A stretch of 25,513 nt of DNA from JAEUIA01 sp034440255 (GCA_034440255.1 JAWXBU010000087.1:1-25513); one strand, 5' to 3'. Numbered from the stretch's first letter, positions 17,350-25,382 are shown. Notes: generated by a model not told the origin, from the letters alone. Numbers and translations are program-made.

Positions 17350-17377
17350 TTCAGTCCAGGCCAGCATCGCGTATACT
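17350..17377 (+). promoter_or_regulatory. Sigma-70-like promoter before rubrerythrin
   Basis: TTCAGT (17350-17355), a 16-bp spacer and TATACT (17372-17377) form a fair housekeeping promoter, 54 bp before the rubrerythrin ATG. It lies after the stop of the HEAT gene (17328) and so would define the start of the five-gene redox operon. The AT-rich -10 stands out in this GC-rich sequence. Confidence 0.45.
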
Positions 17378-17431
17378 CGCGATCTCGTCAGTCCTTTCTC
17401 TCTCAACGCCTGCCATCGTGGAGTTTTACTC

Positions 17432-17851
17432 ATGGTCGATCTGAAGGGTTCGCAGACGCACAACAATCTCAAGGCCGCGTTCGCAGGCGAGAGCCAAGCG
17501 AATCGCCGCTACCTCTACTTCGCCAAGATCGCGGATGTCGAAGGCTACCCCGAGATCGCCGGCAATTTTCGCGACACGGCCGAGGGCGAGACCGGTCACG
17601 CACACGGTCACCTCGACTACTTGAAGCGCGCTGGTGATCCGGCGACGGACATGCCGATCGGTTCCACTGAGAACAACTTGAAGGCCGCGGTCGCCGGCGA
17701 GACGCACGAGTACACGGACATGTACCCGGGGATGGCGAAGACGGCACGCACAGAGGGCTTCAACGAGATCGCTGACTGGTTCGAGACGCTCGCCAAGGCC
17801 GAGAAGAGTCACGCTGGCAAGTTCTCGAACTTGTTGAAGAGCATCTCCTAA
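17432..17851 (+). CDS. Rubrerythrin-like diiron protein without rubredoxin domain
   Basis: A 139-residue ferritin-like four-helix diiron protein, probably a cytoplasmic peroxide reductase. Likely iron ligands fall at Glu20, Glu53-x-x-His56, Glu90, Glu93 and Glu124-x-x-His127, matching the two ExxH motifs of the family. The protein is an obvious internal duplication: NNLKAAFAGES (11-21) and NNLKAAVAGET (81-91) start the two helix pairs. The C-terminal rubredoxin domain of classical rubrerythrin is missing, so electrons must come from a separate donor. A GGAG ribosome site lies 8 bases before the ATG. It is first in a tight cluster with the Fe-S oxidoreductase (47 bp downstream) and DUF3501, a set that recurs in many bacteria. 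Confidence 0.93.
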   Translation: MVDLKGSQTHNNLKAAFAGESQANRRYLYFAKIADVEGYPEIAGNFRDTAEGETGHAHGHLDYLKRAGDPATDMPIGSTENNLKAAVAGETHEYTDMYPGMAKTARTEGFNEIADWFETLAKAEKSHAGKFSNLLKSIS

Positions 17852-17898
17852 GTGCGACGCGCGTCCGGCGCAGCTCCGCGCTGGAGAAAGAGATCGCG

Positions 17899-19251
17899 AT
17901 GACGGACGCAGATCGTCACGTCTCCTATGCGCCGACCGATGGGCTCACGTACGACCCGTCGGAGGCGCACTACTGGGACGAGGCGGCGCTCGCGAAAGAG
18001 ATAGCGCGCGCTTTCGACATCTGTCACGGCTGTCGCATGTGCTTCAAGTACTGCGACTCGTTTCCGACGCTCTTCGCGCTCGTCGACGATGTGCACGAGG
18101 GCGATGCGCGCAAGCTCGATGCTCGCGAGACCGAGCGCGTCATGGACGCGTGCTTCCAGTGCAAGTTGTGCGAGGTGCAGTGTCCGTACACGCCACGCGA
18201 TGGGCACACATTCCAGCTGGACTTCCCGAAGCTCGTGCACCGTTTCAAAGCCGTGCGCGGCAGAAAACAGGGCTTTTCGCTGCGCGATCGCGTGCTCGGC
18301 GATCCCGATCGCGCCGGACAGCTGGCGCGCGCTTCGTTCGGGATGGCGAACGCGATGAACCGTGTGAGCGCGCATCGTTGGTTGATGGAGAAAGTGCTCG
18401 GCATCGATCGTCGCAAGGAGCTGCCTGAGTTCGCGTCGACGACATTCGAGCGCTGGGCCGATGCGAACGGCCGCACGACGACGACGCCCGGCGCCGAAGC
18501 GGTGCTCTTCCCGACGTGCTACGTGCAGAACAACGAGCCGCAGATCGGGCGCGACACGCTCGAGGTACTCGATCGCAATTCGGTCGAGACCGCGTGCGTG
18601 AAAGGTCTCGAGTGCTGCGGCATGCCGGCGTGGGAGCACGGTGATATCGAGAGCTTGCGCAAGCGCGCGCACGCGAACCTCGACAAGCTCATGCCGTTCG
18701 TCGACGCGGGTGCGAAAGTGCTGGCGGTCAATCCGACGTGTTCGATGATGATGCGCCGCGAGTACCCGGAACTCCTGGAAGGGGACGATCGCGAGCGCGC
18801 GAAGAAATTGGCGACGGCCGTGATGGACCCGAGCGAGTTCCTCTGGAGCTTGCGCAACGAGGAGCGCTTCGCAGCCGACGTGAAGTCGAAGCCCGAGGGC
18901 GGCATCGCCTACCACGCACCGTGTCACTTGCGCGCGCAGGCGGTCGGCTTCAAGTCGCGCGACCTCTTCAAGAAATTGCTCGGAGCTTCCGTCGTGCCGG
19001 TGATCGAGTGCTGCGGTCACGACGGCACGTACGCGATGACCGTCGAGGGCTTCGAACCTGCACAAAAGGCCGGTCAAAACGCGTTTCGAGACATGAAAGG
19101 CGCGGGTGCATCGACGTGGTCGACGGACTGCCCGCTCGCCGCGATCCAGTTCCATCAGTTCGCGGGAGTGAAGCCGATGCACCCGATGTCGATCTTGGCG
19201 CGCGCGTACCGCGGTGAACCGTTCGCGCCTGCGAGTGGAGCCTCATCGTGA
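17899..19251 (+). CDS. Heterodisulfide-reductase-like Fe-S oxidoreductase (CCG domains)
   Basis: A 450-residue cytoplasmic iron-sulfur protein of the GlpC/HdrD type. Two [4Fe-4S] motifs lie near the N-terminus: C42-HG-C45-RM-C48-FKY-C52 and C85-FQ-C88-KL-C91-EVQ-C95-P. Two Cys-rich CCG domains follow. The first comprises FPTCYVQ, LECCGMPAWEHG and NPTCSMMM; the second comprises HAPCHLRAQ, IECCGHDGTYAMT and STDCPLAA. The typical CxxC at the end of a CCG module is reduced to one Cys in each. It probably feeds electrons to or from the rubrerythrin next door, an inference from the conserved neighbourhood. A GGAG site precedes the ATG. Its TGA overlaps the GTG start of the next gene (GTGA at 19248-19251), indicating translational coupling. 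Confidence 0.92.
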   Translation: MTDADRHVSYAPTDGLTYDPSEAHYWDEAALAKEIARAFDICHGCRMCFKYCDSFPTLFALVDDVHEGDARKLDARETERVMDACFQCKLCEVQCPYTPRDGHTFQLDFPKLVHRFKAVRGRKQGFSLRDRVLGDPDRAGQLARASFGMANAMNRVSAHRWLMEKVLGIDRRKELPEFASTTFERWADANGRTTTTPGAEAVLFPTCYVQNNEPQIGRDTLEVLDRNSVETACVKGLECCGMPAWEHGDIESLRKRAHANLDKLMPFVDAGAKVLAVNPTCSMMMRREYPELLEGDDRERAKKLATAVMDPSEFLWSLRNEERFAADVKSKPEGGIAYHAPCHLRAQAVGFKSRDLFKKLLGASVVPVIECCGHDGTYAMTVEGFEPAQKAGQNAFRDMKGAGASTWSTDCPLAAIQFHQFAGVKPMHPMSILARAYRGEPFAPASGASS

Positions 19252-19802
19252 AGAAAGTCGTACGCTCGGAACTGGTCGATTGGATGACGTACGTCGAACG
19301 CCGCGACGCGATCCGTGCCGAAGCTCTGGCGGCGAAGGAAGCGCGCCGTGTGCACGTCGGCGACTACCTCACGTTCCTCTTCGAGAACCAGACGACGATC
19401 CGCTACCAAATCCAGGAGATGATGCGCGTCGAGCGCCTGGTGCGCGAAGCCGACATCCAGCACGAGCTCGACACGTACAACGCGTTGATCGGCGGGACCG
19501 GCGAACTCGGTTGCACGCTGCTCGTCGAGATCGAAGACGAGAAAGAGCGCGACCTCAAGTTGCGCGAATGGCTGACGCTTCCCGAGCATGTCTACGTGAG
19601 GCTCGCGAGCGGTGCGAAGGTGCGCGCCGGTGTCGACGAAGAACAGCGCTCGCGCGGACGACTCTCGACCGTGCAGTACTTGAAGTTCGAGGTCGGAAGC
19701 AACGTGCCCGTCGCCGTCGGTTGCGATCATCCGGCACTCACGTGCGAAACCGCGTTGAGTGCTGCACGAATTGCCGCCATGCGCGCCGACCTCGCGAGTT
19801 GA
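19248..19802 (+). CDS. DUF3501 family protein
   Basis: A 184-residue soluble protein matching DUF3501. Characteristic stretches are VDWMTYVERRDAIRAEALAAKEARRVHVGDYLTFLFEN, TTIRYQIQEMMRVERLVREADIQHELDTYNALIG, GELGCTLLVEIEDEKERD and STVQYLKFEV. Its function is unknown. The family occurs almost always beside a rubrerythrin and an HdrD-like Fe-S protein, exactly as here, so a role in peroxide or oxygen defence or in assembling that electron chain is inferred. It starts with GTG overlapping the upstream TGA, with GGAG seven bases before. The next gene begins 2 bp after its stop. Confidence 0.92.
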   Translation: MKKVVRSELVDWMTYVERRDAIRAEALAAKEARRVHVGDYLTFLFENQTTIRYQIQEMMRVERLVREADIQHELDTYNALIGGTGELGCTLLVEIEDEKERDLKLREWLTLPEHVYVRLASGAKVRAGVDEEQRSRGRLSTVQYLKFEVGSNVPVAVGCDHPALTCETALSAARIAAMRADLAS

Positions 19803-19804
19803 CC

Positions 19805-20650
19805 GTGCACATTTCGCGCTATCCGAGCGGCGCGAAGCGCGCGCAAGGTCCTCTGACCGACGACTTGCGTTCCGGCACGTGGACGTTCTGGAACGAGCAC
19901 GGTCGCAAGCACACCGAGATCGAGTTCTCGAGCGGTCGACGACACGGTTGGTCGACGCGTTGGCACGCCCTGAACCAGCAAAAAGCCGCAGAAGGTCGCT
20001 ATGAAAACGACTTGCGCGTCGGCGTGTGGAACTACTTCCTCGCCGATGGGCGCCAACGGGCCCGCGTCGAATACGAACATGGTCGCGCCTCGGGCGTCGT
20101 CGAGATATTGCATGCGATCGACGGCAGCATCGGTCGTGGTGCGCTCGCGTACGGCAAGAAACACGGAGCGTGGACAGAGACATACGCCGACGCTCGACCG
20201 GCGGCGAGCGGCGAGTATCGCGATGGCGCGCGCGTCGGCACGTGGTCGACGTGGCATCGCAACGAGAACAAAGCGTCGCGTGGCGACTACGTGAACGGCT
20301 TGCGCGACGGGGTGTGGACGCTCTGGCATTCCAATGGCGCGAAGGCGAGCGAAGGCGATTACCTCGCTGGCCGACGCAATCTCAGTTGGACCTTGTGGCA
20401 CGCGAATGGTCGCCGTCGAGCCGAAGGCACGCTGGTGGACGACGTGCTCGAAGGTTGGTGGACGCACTGGTACGAGAATGGGCAGAAGCGCTCGCACGGA
20501 GAAATGCGCGGAGGCCTTCAGCAAGGTCCATGGCAAGCGTGGCATCCCGACGGTTCGGTCGATCGTTCCGCGACCGGCATGTATTCGGACGACGTGCTCA
20601 CGCCGAAGGATGGTTTCGAATCCACGCTAGGGGACGAGGATACGCCGTGA
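19805..20650 (+). CDS. YwqK/MORN-variant repeat protein
   Basis: A 281-residue protein built of about ten to eleven tandem repeats of ~23 residues with the pattern G.W..WH.NG.K...G.Y..G.R.G, for example GVWTLWHSNGAKASEGDYLAG and GWWTHWYENGQKRSHGEM. This is the MORN-like module of the YwqK family. No signal peptide is visible. Function is unknown; these beta-strand repeats are usually binding scaffolds, and the antitoxin label often attached to the family is not supported here. The GTG at 19805 (VHISRYPSG) is chosen because the first repeat begins there; a TTG at 19799 is possible. Its TGA overlaps the GTG of the JAMM gene (GTGA at 20647-20650), so the two are probably translated in coupled fashion. 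Confidence 0.82.
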   Translation: MHISRYPSGAKRAQGPLTDDLRSGTWTFWNEHGRKHTEIEFSSGRRHGWSTRWHALNQQKAAEGRYENDLRVGVWNYFLADGRQRARVEYEHGRASGVVEILHAIDGSIGRGALAYGKKHGAWTETYADARPAASGEYRDGARVGTWSTWHRNENKASRGDYVNGLRDGVWTLWHSNGAKASEGDYLAGRRNLSWTLWHANGRRRAEGTLVDDVLEGWWTHWYENGQKRSHGEMRGGLQQGPWQAWHPDGSVDRSATGMYSDDVLTPKDGFESTLGDEDTP

Positions 20651-21093
20651 AGTTCGTCGTTATCCCCGCACATCTGCAGAGCGAACTCAGGACCTGGAGT
20701 CGCGCGAGCACCGAGCGCGAAGCGTGCGGCGCGTTGATCGGTTCGCGCGCGGCCGACCTCATCACGATCACGCACGTCGAGCGTCTTCGAAACGTCTCGC
20801 CCAGACCCGATTCGTTCGAGTGCGATTCCGCCACGATCGTCGCACTCGACAGACACCTGGCCGGAAAGCCCTGCGAAATCGTGGGCTTCTGGCACAGCCA
20901 CGCGAGCGGCGAATCCACACCGTCGACGCACGATGCCTGGGGCGCTTGGCCCGGATCCCTGACCGCGATCGTCTGCCCAACACACACTCCACCGCTGCGT
21001 TTCTGGCGTTTCGAAGGCACGACTTCGATCGAAGTTCGCGCCATCACTCCCATCGCCGGCCACCCCTTGTCTGCGAGAACCCCGTGCTCGTGA
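20647..21093 (+). CDS. JAMM/MPN+ metallopeptidase-like protein
   Basis: A 148-residue protein with a complete JAMM zinc-peptidase signature: Glu25 in EREACGALIG, then H83-S-H85-x7-S93-x2-D96 (GFWHSHASGESTPSTHDAW). The two His and the Asp bind Zn, the Ser supports the oxyanion and the Glu is the general base. Bacterial relatives cleave the C-terminus of ubiquitin-like sulfur carriers (Mec+ type) or other small modifiers. No ubiquitin-like, ThiF/MoeB or cysteine-synthase gene is nearby, so the substrate is unknown. The start is GTG, sharing GTGA with the upstream stop, with GAGGA six bases before it. It is last in the packed operon beginning with rubrerythrin. Confidence 0.87.
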   Translation: MKFVVIPAHLQSELRTWSRASTEREACGALIGSRAADLITITHVERLRNVSPRPDSFECDSATIVALDRHLAGKPCEIVGFWHSHASGESTPSTHDAWGAWPGSLTAIVCPTHTPPLRFWRFEGTTSIEVRAITPIAGHPLSARTPCS

Positions 21094-21263
21094 AGCTCGC
21101 AACGCAGCGGTTCACGCGCGCGGGGTAAGCGATACGGAGCAGGCTCGTGTAGTCCGTTGCTCGCCCCAGCCCTCGCCGAGCCCTCTTGCCACGCGGCCCG
21201 ACAGGTATGTGCTTGCAGAGTCGCCGTCGATGCACAGAATCTCGTGCCCAATCGAGGACAACC

Positions 21264-23132
21264 ATGACCGCAACGCACGAAACCCACGCCTTCCAAGCCG
21301 AAGTCAAAGAACTGCTCGGCCTCGTCATCCACTCGCTGTACGAAAACCGCGAAATCTTCCTGCGCGAGCTCGTCAGCAACGCCTCCGACGCGACCGACAA
21401 GTTTCGCTTCGAAGCGCTGACTCATCCCGACTACGGCACCGTCGACGCCGCGACGATCGACATCTCCGTCGATGCCGACGCGCGGACGTTGACCGTCGAA
21501 GACGACGGGATCGGCATGAACCACGACGAGCTCGTGTCGCACCTCGGCACGATCGCGCGCTCCGGAACCCGTGCATTTCTCGACCGGTTGAAAGGGGCCG
21601 GCGAGAACTCGCCCGAGCTGATCGGGCAGTTCGGCGTCGGCTTCTACGCGTCGTTCATGGTCGCCGACGAAGTCGTCGTCGAGACTCTGCGCGCTGGCGA
21701 AACGAAAGCTTGGCGCTGGCGGTCGCGCGGCGAAGGCGAATTCCAGATCGAGCCGTGCGAGCGCACCGAACGTGGCACGAAGATCACGCTCCATCTGAAA
21801 CAGCGCGCGTCCGAGGACGACGACGATCCTGCTGAATACCTCGACGAATGGAAGATCCGAGAGATCGTCAAGCGCTACTCGGACTTCGTCGCGTATCCGA
21901 TTCGCTTCGTCACGCCCGACGGGAAGGAACCCGAGACGCTCAACACGATGCGCCCTCTGTGGACGCGGCCGAAGGACGACATCCAACGCGCGGAGTACGA
22001 CGAGTTCTACCGCCGCACGACCCACGATTTCACTGCACCGCGCGAAGTCGTGCACTTCAAGACCGAGGGCACGACCGAGTACACGGCACTCCTGTTCGTT
22101 CCCGGTGCTCGTCCGGCCGACATGTTCGAAGCGCAGCACGGGAAGTCGCGTTTGTCGCTGTACGTGAAGCGTGTCTTGATCATGGAAGAGTGCCCCGAGT
22201 TGTTGCCGCCATGGTTGCGCTTCGTGCGCGGGCTCGTCGACTCGCCGGATCTGCCACTGAACGTATCGCGTGAAACGGTGCAACAGAGCTCTGCGATCCG
22301 CGCCATCAAGAAGCGTCTCGTGAAACGCGTCATCGATTCGCTCTCGGCGATGCTCGAGACGCGCCGCGACGAGTTCAGGGCGTTTTGGGCCGATTTCGGG
22401 CCTGTTTTGAAGGAGGGGATCTGGTATGGCGAGGACGAAGACGACCGCGTGCGCAAGATGTGCCTCTTCGAGACGACGTTCGCGGAAGAGCCGACCACGT
22501 TCGCCGAATACGTTGCGCGCAAGAAGCCCGATCAGACCGCGATCTGGTATGCGACCGGCGATCGCAAACAAGTGCTCCAGAACTCGCCGCACCTCGAAGC
22601 GTTCACGAAGCGTGGACTCGAAGTCCTGTTCCTCGTCGATCCGATCGACGAATGGTTGTTGCAGCGCGTCAAGGATTTCGACGGCGTGCCGCTGAAGCCG
22701 ATCGATCGCGGGGCCTTCGATCTCGAGGCGCCGTCGGAAAAGGAAGCACGCGAAGCGCTCGATCGCGAGCACCGCGACGTCCTCGCTGCGATCGAAAATG
22801 AGCTCGCCAGTTCGGTGAAGAGCGTGCGTTTCTCCACGCGCTTGTCGGACAGCCCGGCCGTACTGCTGACGGACGAACACGCCCTCTCGCCGCACATGGA
22901 ACGCTTGATGCGCGCGACGAAACAGGACACACGCAGCGACAAACGCATTTTGGAGCTCAACCCGGATCACGCCGTCGTCAAGAAACTACTTTCGTTGCAC
23001 GCGAGCGAGCCGCGCTCCGAACGCTTCACCGATTGGGTCGAATGGCTGCACGGCCAAACGCTCCTGGCGGAAGGTTCACCTCTGCCCGACGCGGCGCGCT
23101 TCGCGAAGTTGATGACGAAACTAGTCACGTGA
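21264..23132 (+). CDS. htpG: Chaperone HtpG (Hsp90)
   Basis: A 622-residue cytosolic ATP-dependent chaperone of the Hsp90 family, of typical bacterial length. The N-terminal GHKL ATPase is clear: SLYENREIFLRELVSNASDATDK (Glu35 and Asn39 for Mg-ATP), VEDDGIGMN, LGTIARSGTRAFL and LIGQFGVGFYASFMVA. The middle domain includes LLFVPGARPADMF and LYVKRVLIMEECPELLPPWLRFVRGLVDSPDLPLNVSRETVQQ. The C-terminal dimerisation segment ends near LELNPDHAVVKKLL. The start at 21264 is set by the usual TATHETHAFQAEVKELL beginning and by a GAGGA site five bases before ATG. The 170-bp gap upstream shows no CIRCE operator, so heat-shock control cannot be inferred. Confidence 0.97.
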   Translation: MTATHETHAFQAEVKELLGLVIHSLYENREIFLRELVSNASDATDKFRFEALTHPDYGTVDAATIDISVDADARTLTVEDDGIGMNHDELVSHLGTIARSGTRAFLDRLKGAGENSPELIGQFGVGFYASFMVADEVVVETLRAGETKAWRWRSRGEGEFQIEPCERTERGTKITLHLKQRASEDDDDPAEYLDEWKIREIVKRYSDFVAYPIRFVTPDGKEPETLNTMRPLWTRPKDDIQRAEYDEFYRRTTHDFTAPREVVHFKTEGTTEYTALLFVPGARPADMFEAQHGKSRLSLYVKRVLIMEECPELLPPWLRFVRGLVDSPDLPLNVSRETVQQSSAIRAIKKRLVKRVIDSLSAMLETRRDEFRAFWADFGPVLKEGIWYGEDEDDRVRKMCLFETTFAEEPTTFAEYVARKKPDQTAIWYATGDRKQVLQNSPHLEAFTKRGLEVLFLVDPIDEWLLQRVKDFDGVPLKPIDRGAFDLEAPSEKEAREALDREHRDVLAAIENELASSVKSVRFSTRLSDSPAVLLTDEHALSPHMERLMRATKQDTRSDKRILELNPDHAVVKKLLSLHASEPRSERFTDWVEWLHGQTLLAEGSPLPDAARFAKLMTKLVT

Positions 23133-23148
23133 AAAAAGTTTGATCGAT

Positions 23149-23169
23149 CGCGCTCCCCACGAGAGCGCG
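23149..23169 (+). terminator. Hairpin after htpG
   Basis: A 7-bp perfect stem (CGCGCTC with GAGCGCG) around a CCCACGA loop begins 17 bp after the htpG stop. There is no T-run, so it would be a U-less terminator if functional. It is the strongest stem in the first half of the htpG-VCBS gap. Confidence 0.35.
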
Positions 23170-23227
23170 CGGTCGAGCTAGCGTCGGGACGATCTCGCGC
23201 CTCCACCGCGGCGCATCGGCAGCTTCG

Positions 23228-23244
23228 CGCTCGATTGTCGAGCG
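23228..23244 (+). other. Small perfect hairpin in the VCBS-gene leader
   Basis: CGCTCGA and TCGAGCG pair around a 3-base TTG loop, 54 bp before the VCBS-protein ATG. It could be an mRNA leader structure, an operator half-site pair or part of the htpG 3' end; position alone does not decide. Confidence 0.3.
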
Positions 23245-23298
23245 GAGGGATGCGCTGTCTGGCGCGAGACGGCACTTCTCTCGAAGGCAGGAGACTCC

Positions 23299-24954
23299 AT
23301 GAAATCGTCGTCGATGCTCTCGTTCTCTCTCTCGAGCGCGTTCCTGTGCGCATTCGGAAGCTCCGCTACTGCGCAGCTCACTGTCGTCGCGATCGATCCG
23401 CCGATCACGTCGTCGAACAAGGCTCCCAACACGGCGATCGTCGTCGATTTCGATCGCGCGCTCGATCCGACCACACTGAATCGATTCACCGTCTACGGCT
23501 CGTCGAGCGGTTCGCTCGTCGGGACGCTCGTGCTCGAGAATGCGAACGCGCGCATCCGCTTCACGCCGCCGCGTTCGTTGCACGCCGGCGAGACGGTTTC
23601 GGTCGCGATGAGCAATCAACTGAAAGCGCAAGACGGTTCGTTCATGCGCTCGGCTGGCTATGTGTCTACGTTCCGCGTCAAAGCGGGAGCAGCACCGATG
23701 ACGTTCACGACGGTGAACTCGTTCTTCACGGATCCCGGCAACTTCACGCGCATCTACGGCGGGCAGATCTGCGATCTCGACGGTGACGATTACATCGACC
23801 TCGCCGTCATCAGCGAAGTCACCTCCGACGTGCGCGTGTTCAAGAACACGGCGGATGCGAGCGGGATCTTCGTCACACCGAACTTCTCGGTCACGCCGGT
23901 CGACACGGAACCGTCGCCGAACGAGAACGCCGATTTCAACAGCGACGGCAAGACGGACGTGATCACGTGCAACGGTGCGTCGAATTCGATCTCGATCCTG
24001 CTCGGCAACGGCGACGGCACGTTCCAACCGGCAGTGAGCTATTCGATGGGCAGTGGACCGCACGGGCTCGCGGTTCTCGATTGCGACGGCGACGGCGACA
24101 TCGACGTGGCCACGTCGAACGTCGGGAGCGACAACATCACGATGCGCAAAAACAACGGCAACGGCACGTTTGCGGCAATGACGAGCTTCGAGGGCGGCGG
24201 CAGTGGTGAGTACGCGCTCAATGCGGCCGACATGAACAACGACGCGATCACGGATCTCGTCGTAGGAGCGCGCTTCAGCTCGCAGATCATCGTGCACCTC
24301 GGCAACGGCAACGGGACGTTCACGGCGCAGGCTCCGGTCGCTGCGGGCGGCGGGGTGTGGATGCTGGTGTGCGGCGACGTCGACGCGGACGGCAAGATGG
24401 ACGTGTCGACGGCCAACAGTTTCTCGAACAACTCGTCGTTCTTGCGCGACAACGGCAACGGTTCGTTACAGGCGGCGCAGACCTATCCGAGCAGTGGGCA
24501 CGTCGTCGCGACGGATTTGGGTGACCTGGACGGAGACGGTGATCTGGACTGGGTCGTGTCGAGCTTCGGTGGGCAAGATTGGCGCGTGTTCAGGAACGAC
24601 GGTGCGACGTTCACGCAGATTGCGACGTTCACTTCGCCCGCGAATCCGGCGTGTGCGGCGCTGATCGACTTCGATAATGATCGCGATCTCGACATCGTGC
24701 TCTTCACGGAGACCTCGGACGAGATCGTGTTGAAGGAGAACGGGGTGCTCGACGCGCTGACGTATTGCTACGGCACGGCGGCGCTGTGCCCGTGCGCGAA
24801 TGCGGGAGCGAAGGGACATGGGTGCGAGAACAGCGGTGCGACCGGCGGGGGGGCTGTTGAACGGCAGCGGAAGGGCGAGTGTCTCGTCGGATGCGCTGGC
24901 GCTCGTGGTGAGCGGTCTGCCGATCGGTGCACCGGTGTTGTATTTCCAGGGTGA
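23299..24954 (+). CDS. Secreted FG-GAP/VCBS repeat surface protein, 3' end out of frame
   Basis: As read, 551 residues. A signal peptide (MKSSSMLSFSLSSAFLCAFGSSATA) is followed by an SbsA-type Ig-like domain (LTVVAIDPPITSSNKAPNTAIVVDFDRALD to FRVKA). Seven FG-GAP/VCBS blades follow, each with a calcium-loop motif: DLDGDDYID, DFNSDGKTD, DCDGDGDID, DMNNDAITD, DVDADGKMD, DLDGDGDLD and DFDNDRDLD. They should fold as a beta-propeller for adhesion or ligand binding. A planctomycete-type C-terminal domain starts at YCYGTAALCPCANAG..GHGCENS. At the seven-G run 24847-24853 the frame leaves the domain: the last ~30 residues (AVERQRKGECLVGC onward) are unrelated, and translation stops at 24954. Removing one G restores the domain in the next frame. 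AGGAG lies five bases before the ATG. Confidence 0.88.
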   Translation: MKSSSMLSFSLSSAFLCAFGSSATAQLTVVAIDPPITSSNKAPNTAIVVDFDRALDPTTLNRFTVYGSSSGSLVGTLVLENANARIRFTPPRSLHAGETVSVAMSNQLKAQDGSFMRSAGYVSTFRVKAGAAPMTFTTVNSFFTDPGNFTRIYGGQICDLDGDDYIDLAVISEVTSDVRVFKNTADASGIFVTPNFSVTPVDTEPSPNENADFNSDGKTDVITCNGASNSISILLGNGDGTFQPAVSYSMGSGPHGLAVLDCDGDGDIDVATSNVGSDNITMRKNNGNGTFAAMTSFEGGGSGEYALNAADMNNDAITDLVVGARFSSQIIVHLGNGNGTFTAQAPVAAGGGVWMLVCGDVDADGKMDVSTANSFSNNSSFLRDNGNGSLQAAQTYPSSGHVVATDLGDLDGDGDLDWVVSSFGGQDWRVFRNDGATFTQIATFTSPANPACAALIDFDNDRDLDIVLFTETSDEIVLKENGVLDALTYCYGTAALCPCANAGAKGHGCENSGATGGGAVERQRKGECLVGCAGARGERSADRCTGVVFPG

Positions 24955-25229
24955 TGCGCAAGCGGCGGGGGGAGCGGGGACTGTTTTTGGTGACGGGCTC
25001 CTCTGCGTGGGCGGATCGATCTTGCGCCTCGGTGTGCACTTCTCGGTGAACGGGTACGACGTGTTTGGTGCGACGGTGGGTGGTGATCCGGCTTTGGCGA
25101 CGCAGGGGGCGGTGCCGGTGGGTGGGGCGACGCGGAATTACCAGGGGTGGTATCGGGATTCGGTCGTGTTCTGTTCGGTGAGTACGTTTAATTTGACGAA
25201 TGCGGGGGGGGGTGGTTTGGGGGCCCTGA
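24854..25229 (+). pseudogene. Displaced C-terminal domain of the VCBS surface protein
   Basis: This stretch continues the domain broken at 24847-24853. Read one base on, it gives LLNGSGRASVSSDALALVV, VLYFQGDAQAAGGAGTVFGDG, LLCVGGSILRLGVHFSVNGY and YQGWYRDSVVFCSVSTFNLTNA. These match the usual order of this C-terminal domain. At a second, nine-G run (25204-25212) the frame breaks again by one G; removing one gives the expected ending VVWGP and TGA at 25227-25229. No independent start or signal sequence exists, so it is the tail of the upstream gene, not a gene of its own. Without the second correction the frame runs on to 25300. Composition is shifted: many GGG, GGT and TTG codons, unlike the C-rich codons upstream. 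Confidence 0.8.
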
Positions 25230-25249
25230 TGCGGCGAATTCGCCGCATC
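25228..25249. terminator. 22-bp palindrome at the restored stop codon
   Basis: GATGCGGCGAA followed by its exact reverse complement TTCGCCGCATC, with no loop, begins inside the TGA that ends the restored surface-protein frame. No T-run follows. It may be a terminator or a protein-binding palindrome; its placement on a stop codon parallels the palindrome at 1683-1702. Confidence 0.45.
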
Positions 25250-25337
25250 CAGCCAGCAGAGGATTCCGTGCCGGTCTCGCGTTGTTCCTCAGCGGCGTGA
25301 CGCGTCCGCTCCGGTCAAGGCCCACATCGATGGTGTG

Positions 25338-25382
25338 GTGCTGCGAGTGCTGCGAGTGCTGCGGGTGCTGCGAGTGCTGCGA
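25338..25382. repeat. Five copies of a 9-bp tandem repeat
   Basis: GTGCTGCGA is repeated five times without gaps (the third copy ends in G). It lies in the ~230-bp region between the 25228 palindrome and the terminal hairpin, where I see no convincing gene. One frame would give repeated CCE residues, probably by accident. Confidence 0.85.

Noticed and set aside
19805..20650. Toxin-antitoxin pair involving the YwqK-type protein
   Set aside because: Automatic annotation often calls YwqK proteins antitoxins, but the neighbour is a JAMM peptidase-like protein with no toxin features, and nothing in the sequence supports a toxin-antitoxin function.
21094..21263. CIRCE operator or sigma-32 promoter before htpG
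   Set aside because: No TTAGCACTC inverted repeat is present. The only TTGCCA/TATGTG pair has a 14-bp spacer, too short for a credible promoter.
20598..22970. Long minus-strand open frame opposite the YwqK, JAMM and htpG genes
   Set aside because: It is antisense to three well-supported genes and has no recognisable family; a high-GC shadow.
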